DNA of 64,000 nucleotides from Glossina fuscipes (Eukaryota > Arthropoda > Insecta > Diptera > Glossinidae), in NCBI RefSeq assembly GCF_014805625.2, contig NW_024006383.1:1-64000 (forward strand), read 5' to 3'. The notes under the pieces were generated by a model. It saw only the letters and a program-made list of their open reading frames with translations. It was not told where the DNA came from and searched no databases. Each line of letters begins with the position of its first letter. Position 1 is the first letter of the stretch. Below are positions 35,922-47,254 of this stretch, piece by piece. The position numbers and the translations under genes are program-made.

Positions 35922-36537
35922 ATTGAATATTTTTAGTGCACATGAGCTTGTTTTAGAAAACATTTTTCTATTATGTTTTCATATCTGCATCAACTTATTG
36001 CGGGATGTTGTATGAATAAACATATTAGGCTTTCAATTGATTCGATGACACGATGGTAAGAGTGAGTTCATGAAACACTCTCCTGGGATATGTTATTATA
36101 TATCCAACGGAGATTGCATATTATATTTGCGAATATATTTCTAATGCATCTAAAAACATATCAAATTTGGTAATGGGTTTGCTCTGACGATAGCAAAAAT
36201 TTGTTTAAAGTCTCAAATGTGACCTGCAAGTGGTACTTTCAACGCTCCTCATGTAGCTCTAGTAATGATAAGCAACTTGAGTTGAATAGCACTCACACTC
36301 ACTCATTTTAGTAAATCAGATTTTCGAGTTTGTTGCTTTCCGTATCTGTTTTGTTATGTAGCTGTAAATTGGACATTTCGGATAAGTGTTCTTCAGCAAA
36401 TCAAATTTTAGCATTAGTTTTCATTTTATCACACATTTGGTTTCGAGTGTTGCTATGAGATATTTGCTCTTGAGTCACGGATTAATTTCATCATTCAGAA
36501 ATACATTTTTAAAACAAAGCACAAATATTTCTTCTTC

Positions 36538-36560
36538 AGAAAAAAAAAAAAAAAAAAAAA
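36538..36560. repeat. Poly(A) tract
   Basis: About 22 A in a row, directly abutting the 'caagtaaaaagactg' terminus of the following family B copy. Confidence 0.9.
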
Positions 36561-37205
36561 CAAGTAAAAAGACTGCAATGGGCCCCGCCTCATGTGTCCT
36601 AAAGCATCGTCGTCATCATTCGCCGATAAGGGTTCGTCGGTTACATGATTTCCTAACGTTTCCGAACTAGTCTCCATATGTCCAAGTATTGGTGTGTGTA
36701 AATGTATATTAATTTCGCTTAAATCTCCAGAACCTTCAACAGCATCCGACATTTTCAATTGATCAAATTTTTTACCATTCCCCGATTCCGCACCTATCGG
36801 CAAATAGTCTTTACCTAGTTTCTCGTTGCCTTCTTCATTTCCTGGATCCTCGATTGGCTGGTCGCCAATCATCAATTCATTTTCTTCATCATCAGCATGC
36901 CAGCCATGCGTCTCTTTCTCACTACAGTTATTCGTTTAAAGACTTTTCAAAAGAAAGCGTCGTAAGGGAAGCGGTCGAAAAAGTGATCCGGTCCGAATTA
37001 TTTCCTCTTCTTTTCCTCAAAATATTTTAAAGATTGGGACTTGTTGGTTGAACACAAAAAAACAAGACGCACACACGGATAGAAAAGCGTAAATCGATTC
37101 AGTGAGTGATTCTGAACTGATCGATATAATGAAAGGGGAGTTTATCCCAAGTCCTTCTGAGTATTATGTATATTCGCGCATGCTTTATATTCCCCTGTAA
37201 TGTAA
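36559..37205 (-). repeat. Family B dispersed repeat interrupted by a coding-like insert
   Basis: The left terminus 'aacaagtaaaaagactg', followed by 'caatgggccccgcc', matches the distal end of family B in reverse. The family resumes at 'tacagttattcg' (36923) and runs through 'aaagcgtcgtaagggaagcg', 'tgatccggtccgaatta', 'cgattcagtgagtgattctg', 'atcccaagtccttctgag' to 'ttatattcccctgtaa'. Other copies have only about 35-75 bases between these two points, but here there are about 330. Confidence 0.7.
36576..36920 (-). pseudogene. Acidic coding-like fragment inside a family B copy
   Basis: On the reverse strand a frame is open from 36935 down past 36590 and reads a non-repetitive acidic, hydrophilic peptide of about 115 residues. 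Its start is near …HADDEENELMIGDQPIEDPG, then …GKDYLPIGAESGNGKKFDQL…, and it ends near …EPLSANDDDDALGHMRRGP. About a quarter of its residues are Asp or Glu. Codon use looks coding. There is no good ATG start or clear splice pair. CTGTAG at the upstream edge could serve as an acceptor, but it belongs to the repeat. I do not recognise the parent protein. Most likely it is an internal exon fragment taken up by the repeat. An in-place exon of a large gene is the alternative. Confidence 0.5.
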
Positions 37206-37209
37206 GATT

Positions 37210-38275
37210 TAAAAAGAAAAACGATTAATCGACAATAATGTTTTTCTTGTTAATAAACCAATCAAACCACTAGCACAAGAAGAGTTACATGTGAGTATTT
37301 CCGAGCGTAAATAGTAATTTCACCTTACCACTATTCTTCTAACTGCAATGAGATATCGTACTCGTATATGCGCAAAATTAATATATATCCGTAATTTGCC
37401 ATTGCGATCGGCCGCTAGTCATAACGGGAAAAAAAAGATTTCCTTTTCATAACATTTGTGCTTTTGTATCAAATTTTGGTATACCGAACCAATAGTCAAA
37501 GTAAAAATCCTTGCTATTAGTTTTTTTTATGAGACAGAGTCACAAACAAGAGACATGCCTTGTGACGCTTGGTGACTGAAAGTTCAAAAATCGCTAAAAA
37601 TGATCTATCCGATAAGTATCCGACAAAGTCACGTGACGGTGTAATAATATTTGCTACACTTTCTTAATAGGCAAGCACGTTTGGACAATATAGGTTAGTT
37701 ATGTTTGTGTGTTTGTTAAGTCTTTGATAGTATGTACCTTTAATTTGTGCACACTTTGAAAAGGAATAATTGCTAGTACTATGTAATTTGTGCAGAGTTA
37801 TATTACAGAGCACTTAGGTTTACATAGAATGTTAAGCAGTACTGTGTGCTATGTATGCGAAAGCAAGCTTGGGAAATAAACGAAAAAAAAGAAGGAGAAG
37901 AAAAAAATCAATGATTTCGAGAGCAATAACAAAAGACGTTGTCGTGTTTAACGGGTGTCATTATAAACTGAATGAATTTCATTATAACTGAATTTGTTGT
38001 TTAAACAAAAGCTTAATGGCGGCGTAAAAAGCAAGCGTAGGAAAAGCTTTGTTTTATTCAAAAAAGGTAAAGCGTGGAAAGCGGTCCCTTCTGTTTTTAA
38101 TACAAAGTCACTCTGATTGACTCGAAATCTTTACCCTCGCACAATGGGTGCCGCCTATGTACGCCGGTTATTTGACGCATCATAGCGATTGATGGCATCT
38201 ACATACGGCAGTCATTGCCGTCAAGAAAGGGTTAATATGAAAGTGGGCAAAGCTTCTGGAATGTTTTCTTTACCA
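37210..38275. other. Unassigned AT-rich DNA
   Basis: No gene or repeat family is recognised. Confidence 0.5.
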
Positions 38276-38277
38276 AG

Positions 38278-38860
38278 CACACACACACATATATTTTTTA
38301 GGCAGTTTGCAATTCTCTTTTATTTGGGTGTTGCAAACGAAGTGACGGCATTAATATACTTTCGGATAGAAGAAGACGACGAGCTAAGGAAATAAAATTT
38401 TTAATGTAAACATTTCAATTTGTATAAACTTAAGTCATAGAATGAATTGTAAGTACTTTAGATATTCAGAATGCGCATAGAACATAGTAAGAAGTAAGAA
38501 GGAAGAAGAAAGTAACGGAAGAGGAAGTGTTGCACACGAAAATGTGCACCAATACAATTATCGCCAACACCGCTTGGCATGAATGCAAAACTAAATTGCA
38601 TAGGATAGATATACACATACACACACACACATACACAAACGCACACACACACAAATGTATACAGATGCAAGAAAGATGTAAGTGTCTAGAATGGGGACAA
38701 AAACCTTGATGACGCCATCAAACATGCTTTGTTCTTCTTCTTCTTCTTCTTCTTCTTATTGCTCTCGGGTTACAGCAAGTCAAAACAAAAATAAAAAAAC
38801 ATCATCAACAGCATCGCCATCATTATGGTGATCATCATTATCATCATCACAATGGTTATT
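38278..38860. repeat. Microsatellite cluster: (CA)n, (TTC)n, (CAT)n
   Basis: CA-rich runs at about 38278-38290 and 38607-38653, a (TTC)n run at 38730-38758, and an imperfect CAT/ATC-rich run at about 38800-38850. Long open frames here are translations of these repeats. Confidence 0.85.
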
Positions 38861-39155
38861 ACAGCGCATTTATGAGCGTAGGAGCGTGCATGGGTGTGTA
38901 TATGTGCGTAAGGATAGCATAGCTTGCATATAAAAATTAAATGAAAATAATGTTTAAGATATTGAAAATGTGAACAATAAGGTCGTTTTGATGTCAACAC
39001 GCTGTTGCGGCAGATTCTTTGTAAGTGCACAACACGAATTGTAACCAGCGACCAAGCAAACAACCATAATACGCAACACATAATACATACATGAATGCAA
39101 GTAAGTGTAAATGTGTGTTTGCTTACATACTTGCATTTAAGTGTTTTATACACAC
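38861..39155. other. Unassigned; small inverted repeat
   Basis: No gene is recognised. AATGCAAGTA at about 39093 and TACTTGCATT at about 39129 form a 10-bp inverted repeat with a 26-base spacer. Confidence 0.5.
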
Positions 39156-39156
39156 A

Positions 39157-39157
<1 letters not shown>

Positions 39158-39189
<32 letters not shown>
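39158..39189. repeat. (TA)n microsatellite
   Basis: About sixteen TA units. Confidence 0.95.
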
Positions 39190-39194
<5 letters not shown>

Positions 39195-39875
39195 AGAGGA
39201 AATCTGCTTTACATCGGGGAATCATTGCTTTTGTAAAGAAAAAAAGACAAAGAGAAAAAAACAAAAAAAATAAGCCAAAGTTGACTAGTTATACGGTCAG
39301 GAAGACACGCTCTACTTATGCTCGGATATTAAACGTTGGCGATGGGGGATGATGGCATTATTGTCCCTGAGTGTGTGTTAACGCGCGCGTATATTATTAA
39401 AACCCAAAGAAACTTTTATGTAAAATTAAATGCAAAAATTGTTTGACTTTTTTGCTTTTGCTGACGTTTCAAAAATATCATAAAATAAAAATTACTGTAC
39501 ATATAGAAGCACAGATCTGCACAAACATATAAGGATGTTGACATTTAATACAGGATATCGTTCAACTACTAAGCATACGTACGGCATGTATGTGATTGTT
39601 TAAAAAGGTCTTTAAATTTGAATAATAAAATTAACTTTAATTTTGCATGTGCGCACACATATCTGGGGCAACGATACGTTCGCTTAATTTGTCTTTTGTC
39701 CCTTTGCTAGTCAAATGATTGCTAGCTTTAATGTGTGCATATTAAGTATTACTACGGAGTCGTGGCGGTATGAAAAACTAATCATCTCTCTTTGCAACAC
39801 GACGAAGTAATAGATTAGTTAACATATTCCCAAACATTCTCCAGTGGCTTAAAGTTTTCTAACGGATTTAGTTAC
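39190..39875. other. Unassigned AT-rich DNA
   Basis: No gene or repeat family is recognised. Confidence 0.5.
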
Positions 39876-39879
39876 ATTT

Positions 39880-40620
39880 ATACCCATTACCATGAGGGTG
39901 GGTGAGGGGTGTATTCATTTTTGTGTTCAAAAAAGTCCTCAGATATCCCACAAAATATATTTATTCTTCTTGATCAGCATCAGATTAAAGCATGTCCGTC
40001 TGTCCGTCTGTTGTACAAACTCTCCTGGCCGGAAAAATGACGCCATCGACTTTAAATTTTGCAGACTCATTGGAAGTTCTTGCACGCAAGTTAATATTGA
40101 AATGAGGCCAAATCGGTCGAAGGACACTCGTACAGTACAGTACCACGTAAAGTAAGATCACCTTTGCTTTTCAAAAGGGATAAAAAATTGTTTTTTTGTC
40201 TCACTACTCATAAACTACTGCAGATAAATCTGCAACAATTTTGAGGTATATTCTATGGGCAATGGTGTAGCACCCGTTGGAAAATTGGAATAATTGACCG
40301 CGCCCACTCAATGCTGTTTAACACGCAGCAGCAAGCTTCGAAATCTGTATAAAGTAGATAAACTCTTGACCAGTTTCAAATTCGGAATGCATCTAAGCAT
40401 ATCTGTCCGTCAGTTTGTTCATATGTCCGTGCGCCCAATTGTGTAGTATTTGTGGTAAGCATTCCTCTCTTCGTGAAAACGACGGTATCGCCTATAAACT
40501 TCTAAAACAGGTCAGGGAACATGCCTACGGCGGGTACACGTCTATACAATCAGCGCTAAGAACATCTTCGCTGTCCGAATACGTATAAATTTATATTCGT
40601 CCTTTTTTTATTCGTTTATA
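39880..40620 (+). repeat. Family A dispersed repeat, dimeric copy
   Basis: Unit 1: 'tatacccattaccatgagg', 'ttcttgatcagcatcagatt', 'catgtccgtctgtccgtctg', 'attggaagttcttgcacgc', 'gccaaatcggtcgaaggac', 'cactactcataaactactgc', 'gaccgcgcccactcaatgc'. Unit 2: 'gcatctaagcatatctgtcc', 'gtgtagtatttgtggtaagc', 'atcgcctataaacttc' and 'gaacatgcctacggcg'. The second core lies about 405 bases after the first. The same dimeric layout is at 46180-46965. Confidence 0.78.
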
Positions 40621-40624
40621 GGTT

Positions 40625-41770
40625 AAGGATGATAAGTATAAAAGATTTAGTGGCACTTTTAATTTAATTTAATTTTCTTACTTGCCTTGTTTACAATTTG
40701 TTGTCGGAGTGCTTGGTCAGTAGCGATTGGACTTGAAAAGAGTACAGATCCATTCATAAGCATATCTAGTATTAGTAGAAAAATGGAAGAATATGGAAGC
40801 CCGAGTTCCCTAGAAGAAACCTTAGGAGTTCCTCAACGAAGAACAGTGCACCCTAGCTCTCTATATAAATTATATCACATACACACACCTTTTGCATGCA
40901 CACATATCGCATTATTAACTTACTTATATATTTCGGTATAGGAGCCGTCTATTCTGCTTAAGGAATTTTATGTAAAGTGCCATGTGGCTAAAATTTCCAT
41001 TATTTGTTACAATTTCTTTTATATACATTGAAGGTTTTCAATCAATTTACCACTACAACACTAATTCTATCACACTCACATATTCATATTATATATGAAC
41101 CTATATGGCATACATGCTCATCGACAATTCAAGTTCTTTTGAGCGAGGGGCGATTTTGTCCTTCCCAGCAACTATGACTTCAAACTTTTCGTAAAAATAT
41201 CAATCAAATCTGTTTAAAGGCTTCATGCAAACATGATCGCGCCCACTCCCGTCTAATAAGCCGTACTTTAGCAAGCAATTCGCAATATTCTTATGCTGAG
41301 TTGAAATGTCTCATTCAATGCAAGATAATTGTAAACTTCGTACATTATTTAAATATTTCTTTCCTGGTACATGTTACGTGTCACGTGCACGTGCCTTTCA
41401 GTTTTTAATGCGTATTTTGTAAAGTGAAAAATAGCAGCTTTTAACCAATTATTACCATTCTCTTTTGTTGCTGGCCAGTAAATACATACATACATGCGTA
41501 TTTAAGCCTTTTATTTAAAATCATAAAAAAATCCAGGATATTGGAATAAAAAGCCTCACGTTTGAGAAAAAAGAAAAATGATTAATAAAAACCGGCTTGA
41601 CCAACAACTTATTCTGCGAAAAGGACGCCTTTTTTTCGAATTAATTTTTTCACCTTTTTTCCACAAACTACTGAATTATTCTTATTTGTTTAAAATCTTT
41701 TTTAATTTACACTAAGGGAGTAATTAATTTAAATTAATTCTAATCTGGCCGTAATGTTTAAAAAACAATG
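40625..41770. other. Unassigned AT-rich DNA
   Basis: No gene is recognised. The frame at 40687-40941 has no motif. Confidence 0.5.
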
Positions 41771-41774
41771 ATAA

Positions 41775-42560
41775 CAAGTAAAGAAATTATATTCAGTTCG
41801 GACTGAATCCTTTGTACCTTTGTCATCTTTGTGCTGCTAGACTAGGAAAAGAGACTGAAAAAAGAAAACTACATTTTTATGCTCTATAACATTGAGTAGG
41901 CATAGCTGATTTTTTTTTTTTTTTTAGAATAAAAGTGAAAATCTGTACCGTTTGTCTGTTGCAGTTTATGTGTAGCGAGAAAAAAACACGGCAAAGGTAT
42001 TTTTAGCTTTCACCGGTCAGCTTGTTTACTACAGGTGCTACACAAGCGAGCAGATAGTCAGATGAACAGACGAACGAACGGACATGTTTATGTGCTCTAC
42101 GAATTGGACATTGGCCAAGAATGTGTATATATTTGACCTCTTTGAGACTCACTTCTGGGCGTTATAAAAGCTTTGCGAAAACAATGAAATTTTTATATAT
42201 ATTATGATACTGGGTACAGATACTACAACATAGCCTTTCGAATATACATTTAAGGTTTTCCGGGCTTATCTGCTATAGTTTGTGAACAATAAGCAGAAAA
42301 CCAATTTTTCCCCACTTTGGAAAGCAGTTCACTTTGCACTGTAGCCGAGTATTGCGACCGTTTTCACTAACCCACCTGCATACAAGAGCTTCCAACATTA
42401 TGCCAAATTTGATGTCGAGAGCTTCACTTTTGCGGCTAGGAGAATCATTATAACAGGACATGTATACTTTATTGGGTCTCAGAACTTTTCTTCTGTACGT
42501 TGCAAGTGTTTCGAGAAAATGTATATATCGCTCATCCTCACCCTTAAACTATTTGACTTT
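41775..42560 (-). repeat. Family A dispersed repeat, dimeric copy
   Basis: Opens with 'aacaagtaaagaaattatat' and 'tcagttcggactgaatc', the shared terminus plus a small palindrome. Then come 'gagtaggcatagctgatt', 'gacagaacgaacggac'-type core at about 42060-42085, 'cttctgggcgttataaaagc', 'tctgctatagtttgtgaac', 'ctgcatacaagagcttccaa', and a second 'acgttgcaagtgtttcg'. The order is the reverse of copies at 39880 and 46180. Confidence 0.7.
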
Positions 42561-42564
42561 GATT

Positions 42565-43335
42565 TCCGTTTGTGAAAAGTCAAAAAACAATCATAAAGCT
42601 GAAGTAATCACAATGCTTGTGCTACTAGTAGTAATTGTTCAGACCGATGGCTAATGAAGAAATAACAAAAAAGGTTTTTTCACGTAAAAGTTGTTTTGCT
42701 TTAGAGATTCACTGTGAAAATTATGCTGTACAGAAAGGTGAGACAGAGAAAGCAATTTTAAGTAGAATTTGCAATGAATGCATCGAAAAAATAATCCTTA
42801 TATCAATTATATAAGAGTCAACGAACTCGAAACTATAATCCTAGAATTACGTTGCATCGAAAAAATTAATCTCTCCATGAATTATGTTATATAAGAATTG
42901 ATAAAGTCGATATGTTACTTACAGAATTACTAAGTTAAATTGTGACCATAACTAAGGATTATGGTTATGCGTTCCAGTTAGATAATAAACGCCATTATGT
43001 ATTTCTTTCCTTTATTTATTGCAAACTGGCACGTAGTGAAGATTGTAAACAGTTTACTGTTAAAGAAAAGTAAAAAGAAAAACATTGTACCGTCAGAGTT
43101 AAATTAAATAAAATTAACAAAAACAAAAGGATTCAAAGAAAATGTGTTTGATAGTTCAGGTCTTGTCCGATGTCCGTTCATTGCCCGTCCTCTGCAAGAT
43201 GTCATCCCATCGTGCGCTTATCTTCGTACAATCCTAACTTCATCCTTATCAATCCTGGCAAAACTAGTGCAAACTCATCCAACATATTAAGAAATACAAA
43301 TACCAAGAATAATTTCGATGTACAGAAGTAAAAAA
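42565..43335. other. Unassigned AT-rich DNA
   Basis: No gene is recognised. Confidence 0.5.
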
Positions 43336-43339
43336 TTCC

Positions 43340-43480
43340 GCCTGCATAGCCGAGTTGGTACAAGATTCGGCCGAGCAATTCAATGGTCTTTGGGGCAACT
43401 CTCAAGTGAGCTAGAGCTTTCAATGAAGCCGAGAACTTTAGATGCTAGTGCTTCAAGACTTAAGTCTTCAAATTTATTTC
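43340..43480 (+). mobile_element. tRNA-derived SINE, first tail type
   Basis: TAGCCGAGTTGG at 43347-43358 is an excellent box A. Box B is degenerate ('ggggcaactctcaagtg'). The body 'gagctttcaatgaagccgag', 'gatgctagtgcttcaag' and 'acttaagtcttcaaattt' matches the tails at 56545-56600 and, in reverse, at 8950-9030. Confidence 0.65.
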
Positions 43481-43483
43481 TAA

Positions 43484-43554
43484 ACATCAACCACATGACA
43501 GTTTGGAATCATTTGAAAAGAGCAGGCCACAAAAAGATGCTTGCAACCGGGGAG
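43484..43554 (+). mobile_element. Possible mariner helix-turn-helix scrap
   Basis: In one frame this reads NHMTVWNHLKRAGHKKML, which resembles the second helix-turn-helix of mellifera-type mariner transposases (…HxTVxNHLKRxGxxKKL…). It is too short for certainty and sits directly between a SINE tail and a family B end. Confidence 0.4.
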
Positions 43555-43605
43555 AATTCTTCGAGTGACCTAATACATCCTTGTACCACAAGTGGTAGAG
43601 TATAA
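43555..43605 (-). repeat. Family B terminal hairpin fragment
   Basis: 'cctaatacatccttgtac', 'caccacaag'-type arms as ACCACAAGTGGT, then 'agagtataac'. Only the hairpin end remains. Confidence 0.6.
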
Positions 43606-43734
43606 CCATATGAATAAACGTTAAATTAGATAAATTATGACATACATATGTTAAGCCATCATATGGATGCTGGACGTCTCTCAATTCATACATTGGTGTC
43701 ATACTCTAAAAACTAACTAATGCTAGCCATTGTA

Positions 43735-43920
43735 TACCTGAGTAACCGAATAGGTAAGAACCGCGACTACCAAATCAGTGTTTGCGTGTTCAAATCTCAA
43801 ATTTCGTAGGGTGTTCTTTGGTCGTAGCTGCAACGAGCGCTCAGTCGGCAAGGGCATAATATTCGATGAGTCACTAGACTACGACCATTGTCACCCTATT
43901 TCTTTCTCTTCCATTTCAAT
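43735..43920 (+). mobile_element. tRNA-derived SINE, second tail type
   Basis: Box A-like GTAACCGAATAGG at 43742-43754, then 'taagaaccgcgactacc' and 'aaatcagtgtttgcgt', and box B GTTCAAATCTC at 43788-43798. The body 'gtcgtagctgcaacgagcgc', 'tcagtcggcaagggcataa' and a T/C-rich tail matches 21554-21740. This is the clearest example of the head plus second tail. Confidence 0.72.
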
Positions 43921-43924
43921 TTTT

Positions 43925-46175
43925 TCTAGCATTGGTCATATTAAAACGAACTCAAAAACTAACGGGTACAGTATTGTCGAAATAGTAGTGTAGTAGTGTA
44001 GTAACATCGTTTTATATACAGGCGTACCAATGCCTGCCATTCGCGTAAACAAATAGCTGCACATTTATATCACATTCTCCCATCAATGTGGTAGCGTCGC
44101 TATTAGGTCGCTATGTCTCGGCTGCAACTAACATATTATAATGATCAAACTTATCCAACTTTTTCGTTTTTTTTTTTTTTTTTTTGTTAAACATTACACT
44201 GATTATAAAGTTTTACAGCAAATATTGTTCTCTGAATTTGTTTTCATTCTTTGTTAAAAACATGTGCTTCTTCTTTCTTCATGTTAATACATTTTGAACA
44301 TGCAGCACAAAGAGTGAGTCAATCTGAGAGCGTTCAGAATAAAAGCGCATATAATCTAAAGATTGGAAGACCTTGGCTGTGGGGAGTTTTTTGTCTCTCA
44401 TTGTTTTGTGTGTTAGTTAGTTCGTTGAGCTATCCGTGCATCTAAAATTGCTTCAAAACAGTACCATTCTTCGTTTATAGCTTAACTCGATAAATTACCG
44501 AAACGCCTGTATTTCGGTTTAGTTTTTATTGTATTCAATTCCCTCTTATCAACTAAGGGAGGCCTAAGGTATGGTGTTTAATTACATCAATCCTAACGAC
44601 CCATGCGGCGGCCAACTTTCCATTAATGGAACTGTCTAGAGAATAATAAAGTGTCATCTAAGCATTACCCTATGCCTAGCTAGATCGCTCGTCTTTCAGT
44701 CTAAAGTCTTAGTTCCTCAGTTTAGTTTACGCGGATACTTTTGCATTGCCAAACTTGCATCCATCCATTCGATGAGTGAGAAAAAGAAAATGCTCTTGAC
44801 ATTTGCTCTAAACCGAAGTGTCATAATCGGCGGTGCTGAATGACTGACAATTACATTGCAAAGCAGCTGATATTTTTTCGGATGTGATAACGACACCGGC
44901 TTCCGGTCAATTTTTAGTTAATACATTTCCTACATTGTGGTAATTTAAGTGTATTTACAAAGAGTGAAAGACTTAATCAATGCACAAGGGGTAATGTCAA
45001 ATAGTATAAAACAATATAGCCAGCTCTGCCTACGAGGGTGATACTAATAATGAGAAATCTATAAACACAAGACAAAGAGACAAAATAATATTATATAGAA
45101 AGGAAAAAAATATGTGCATAGAGAACATATTAAACGTATGTGTGGGACCAAAATGACATTAGGCACAATAACCATAATGCCTTCGTATGTTACGAAAGTA
45201 CCTTATTTGATAAAATGAGTCTGCTTGAAAACCAACCGACTTGCAAGAAACCAAATTCGAAAGATATTTTACCTGATGACACAGCTGGCGCTCGGCGGAA
45301 AGATTAAAAACAAATTGCCGAACATTTCACAGGTTAGAAGAGGGCAGCATGGTAATGAAATTCGGCATTAGTAACTAGCTTGTGAAAGGCTGTATAAACA
45401 GAGTCTTTACGAAAGCAAAGACAGTCGACTCAGCAGAGTGAATTGTATATACTGCAATGGACAAGACCAGAAGTAGCATCGTAAATACAAGTTCCTGTAA
45501 ATAATTCCTAAATAGATCTCGTAAGAATTGTAAACAAAGCTTACGTTAACCTGAAGAGACGACCATTCAAAGCCGCGAATTTAATCGCAGGAAGACTTGG
45601 ATAGAAACATAAAATCTCAGAAGTCATTTCACGTAGCGGTATTTTAACGACCGGAATTTGCTTTGACGAAATCTTAAATGACTTTACTAGAAAAAAAACG
45701 TAATTTACGAAAACGGTTCTGGATATTGATTGAATATTCATTATGAGAGCAAAAAAAAAAAATTTCCTGCGGAAGCGGAAGAAATGTGAATGATTTTTAT
45801 GGAATGTTCTTATACGTGCTTTGCCTAACAATGTGTTACTGGATGTGAAGTCAATATTGACTTGTGATCGCAATGGTTTGTAAAGGAGTGAGATAATGGA
45901 TGTTCTGCTCAGTTATATCTATAATTTTAAGTAAGTTCAATATAGTCGTTTATCGTGCATCGTTATCTGAAAAATATACATAGAAATACTTGTATAATAT
46001 CTGCATAGAAAACATATGTAGAAAAAAAGAACCTTATTATGTGTTTTGCAAAAGATTTAGTAAAAATGGAAACATAGAAAACTCATGGAAAGAATGTTTC
46101 AAATTACAAAAGCAATAGCAGTTTGTGTTAGTTCATCCCACTTATAGTCTTTATTACACTCATCACCAAAGGATG
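43925..46175. other. Unassigned AT-rich DNA
   Basis: No gene is recognised. A T tract lies at about 44168-44184. The reverse frame at 45541-45873 has 110 codons and no motif. Confidence 0.5.
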
Positions 46176-46179
46176 AATG

Positions 46180-46965
46180 GCATAATCATTGTGTCAAAAC
46201 CTTTGCAACGCCCAGAAGGAAGCGACAGAGATCCCAAGAAGTACATATATTCTTGATCAGCATTAAATTCTAAATCGATTTAAGCATGTCCGTCTGTCCG
46301 TCTGTCCGTCTGTGTAGTGTTTGCTGTTGTAAACATTCTCATGGCCGCATCGAGTTCAATTTTGGCAAAAACATTGGAAGTTCTTGCACGCAGGTTGGCA
46401 TTGGATACGCCTACAGCACCGCGTAAACTGAGAACACCTCTGTTATTAAAAAGTAATGAAAAATAGGTTTTTTGCTTATTACTCATAAACTATAGCAAAT
46501 AAATGCACAAGCGCGATGCTCTAGCATTTGTGCACAAAAATGAAAAAACTTGACCACGCCTTCTCAATATCAAAATTTGATTATTTCTTCAATACTTTTA
46601 TAATACGCAGAGAAAAGCTTCAAAAACCAGAGAAAAGCTCCTAACCATGTCCGCCTGTCCGTCCGTGCACCTGGTTGCTTGCGCAACTTTGTAGTATTTG
46701 CGGTAAATATTTTCCCGTTAGCGTCTCTTAAAATATCGCCTAAAAATTTGAAAGAGAATTTGGGATTAAAATAAATTTTTTAAAGGACACGCCTACAACG
46801 CTCACATACTTCTACGACAAAAACATTTATTTTGAAAATAGAAGAATATAACTGCGCCCACTCCATAGTATAGAGCATGAGAATTGCTTTTGTCTTTTTT
46901 TGGGATAAACGGTGGTGACTATAAAAGATTCGGTCTCGAACGAGTTTTATTTTCTTACTTATTTT
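46180..46965 (+). repeat. Family A dispersed repeat, dimeric copy
   Basis: Unit 1: 'tttgcaacgcccagaaggaa', 'cttgatcagcattaaattct', 'gcatgtccgtctgtccgtct' plus a third CCGTCTG, 'ttgttgtaaac'-like block, 'ttggaagttcttgcacgcag', 'accgcgtaaactgagaacac', 'ttactcataaactatagc' and 'gaccacgccttctcaat'. Unit 2 starts with 'catgtccgcctgtccgtcc' about 360 bases later and ends 'ttttcttacttatt'. It contains a small duplication 'cagagaaaagct' at about 46610-46645. Confidence 0.8.
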
Positions 46966-47129
46966 TTATTTACTCTTATCTCTTTCCAAACATATTTAGC
47001 AGACAGAAGAATTACTGATAATGGAACAAGTGAAAACGTTCTAGTGGTCCAGGGCGCACTATTAAACACTTTACACCTACAATTCTCTTGCAATAATTAT
47101 TTAATGACTTTTTAAAATATTGCGTTATA

Positions 47130-47250
47130 TAGGAAGTAGTATGGTTGGCGACTTATAGGTTGAAAACAGAATGCAAGGCGGACAGCTGGACGGATAAGCT
47201 TATATCAAATCGAAAATTTCTTCCGAATCGATGAGTGTATAACGAAAAAT
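47130..47250 (-). repeat. Family B core fragment
   Basis: 'cgacttataggttgaaaac', 'gcggacagctggacggataa', 'cgaatcgatgagtgtataac'. Core only. Confidence 0.5.
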
Positions 47251-47254
47251 GATG

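Larger units (their letters stand above)
35255..36535. other. Unassigned; CA repeat and a hairpin
   Basis: No gene is recognised. Contains (CA)n at 35599-35620 and an inverted repeat at 35863-35921. A short frame at 35355-35549 has no motif. Confidence 0.5.

Noticed and set aside
38770..39153. 127-codon reverse frame rich in Ile, Met and His
   Set aside because: It is a translation of CAT/ATC and CA-type simple repeats.
46250..46320. CRISPR-like or regular short repeat because of GTCCGTCTGTCCGTCTGT units
   Set aside because: The units are adjacent without unique spacers and belong to the family A core.
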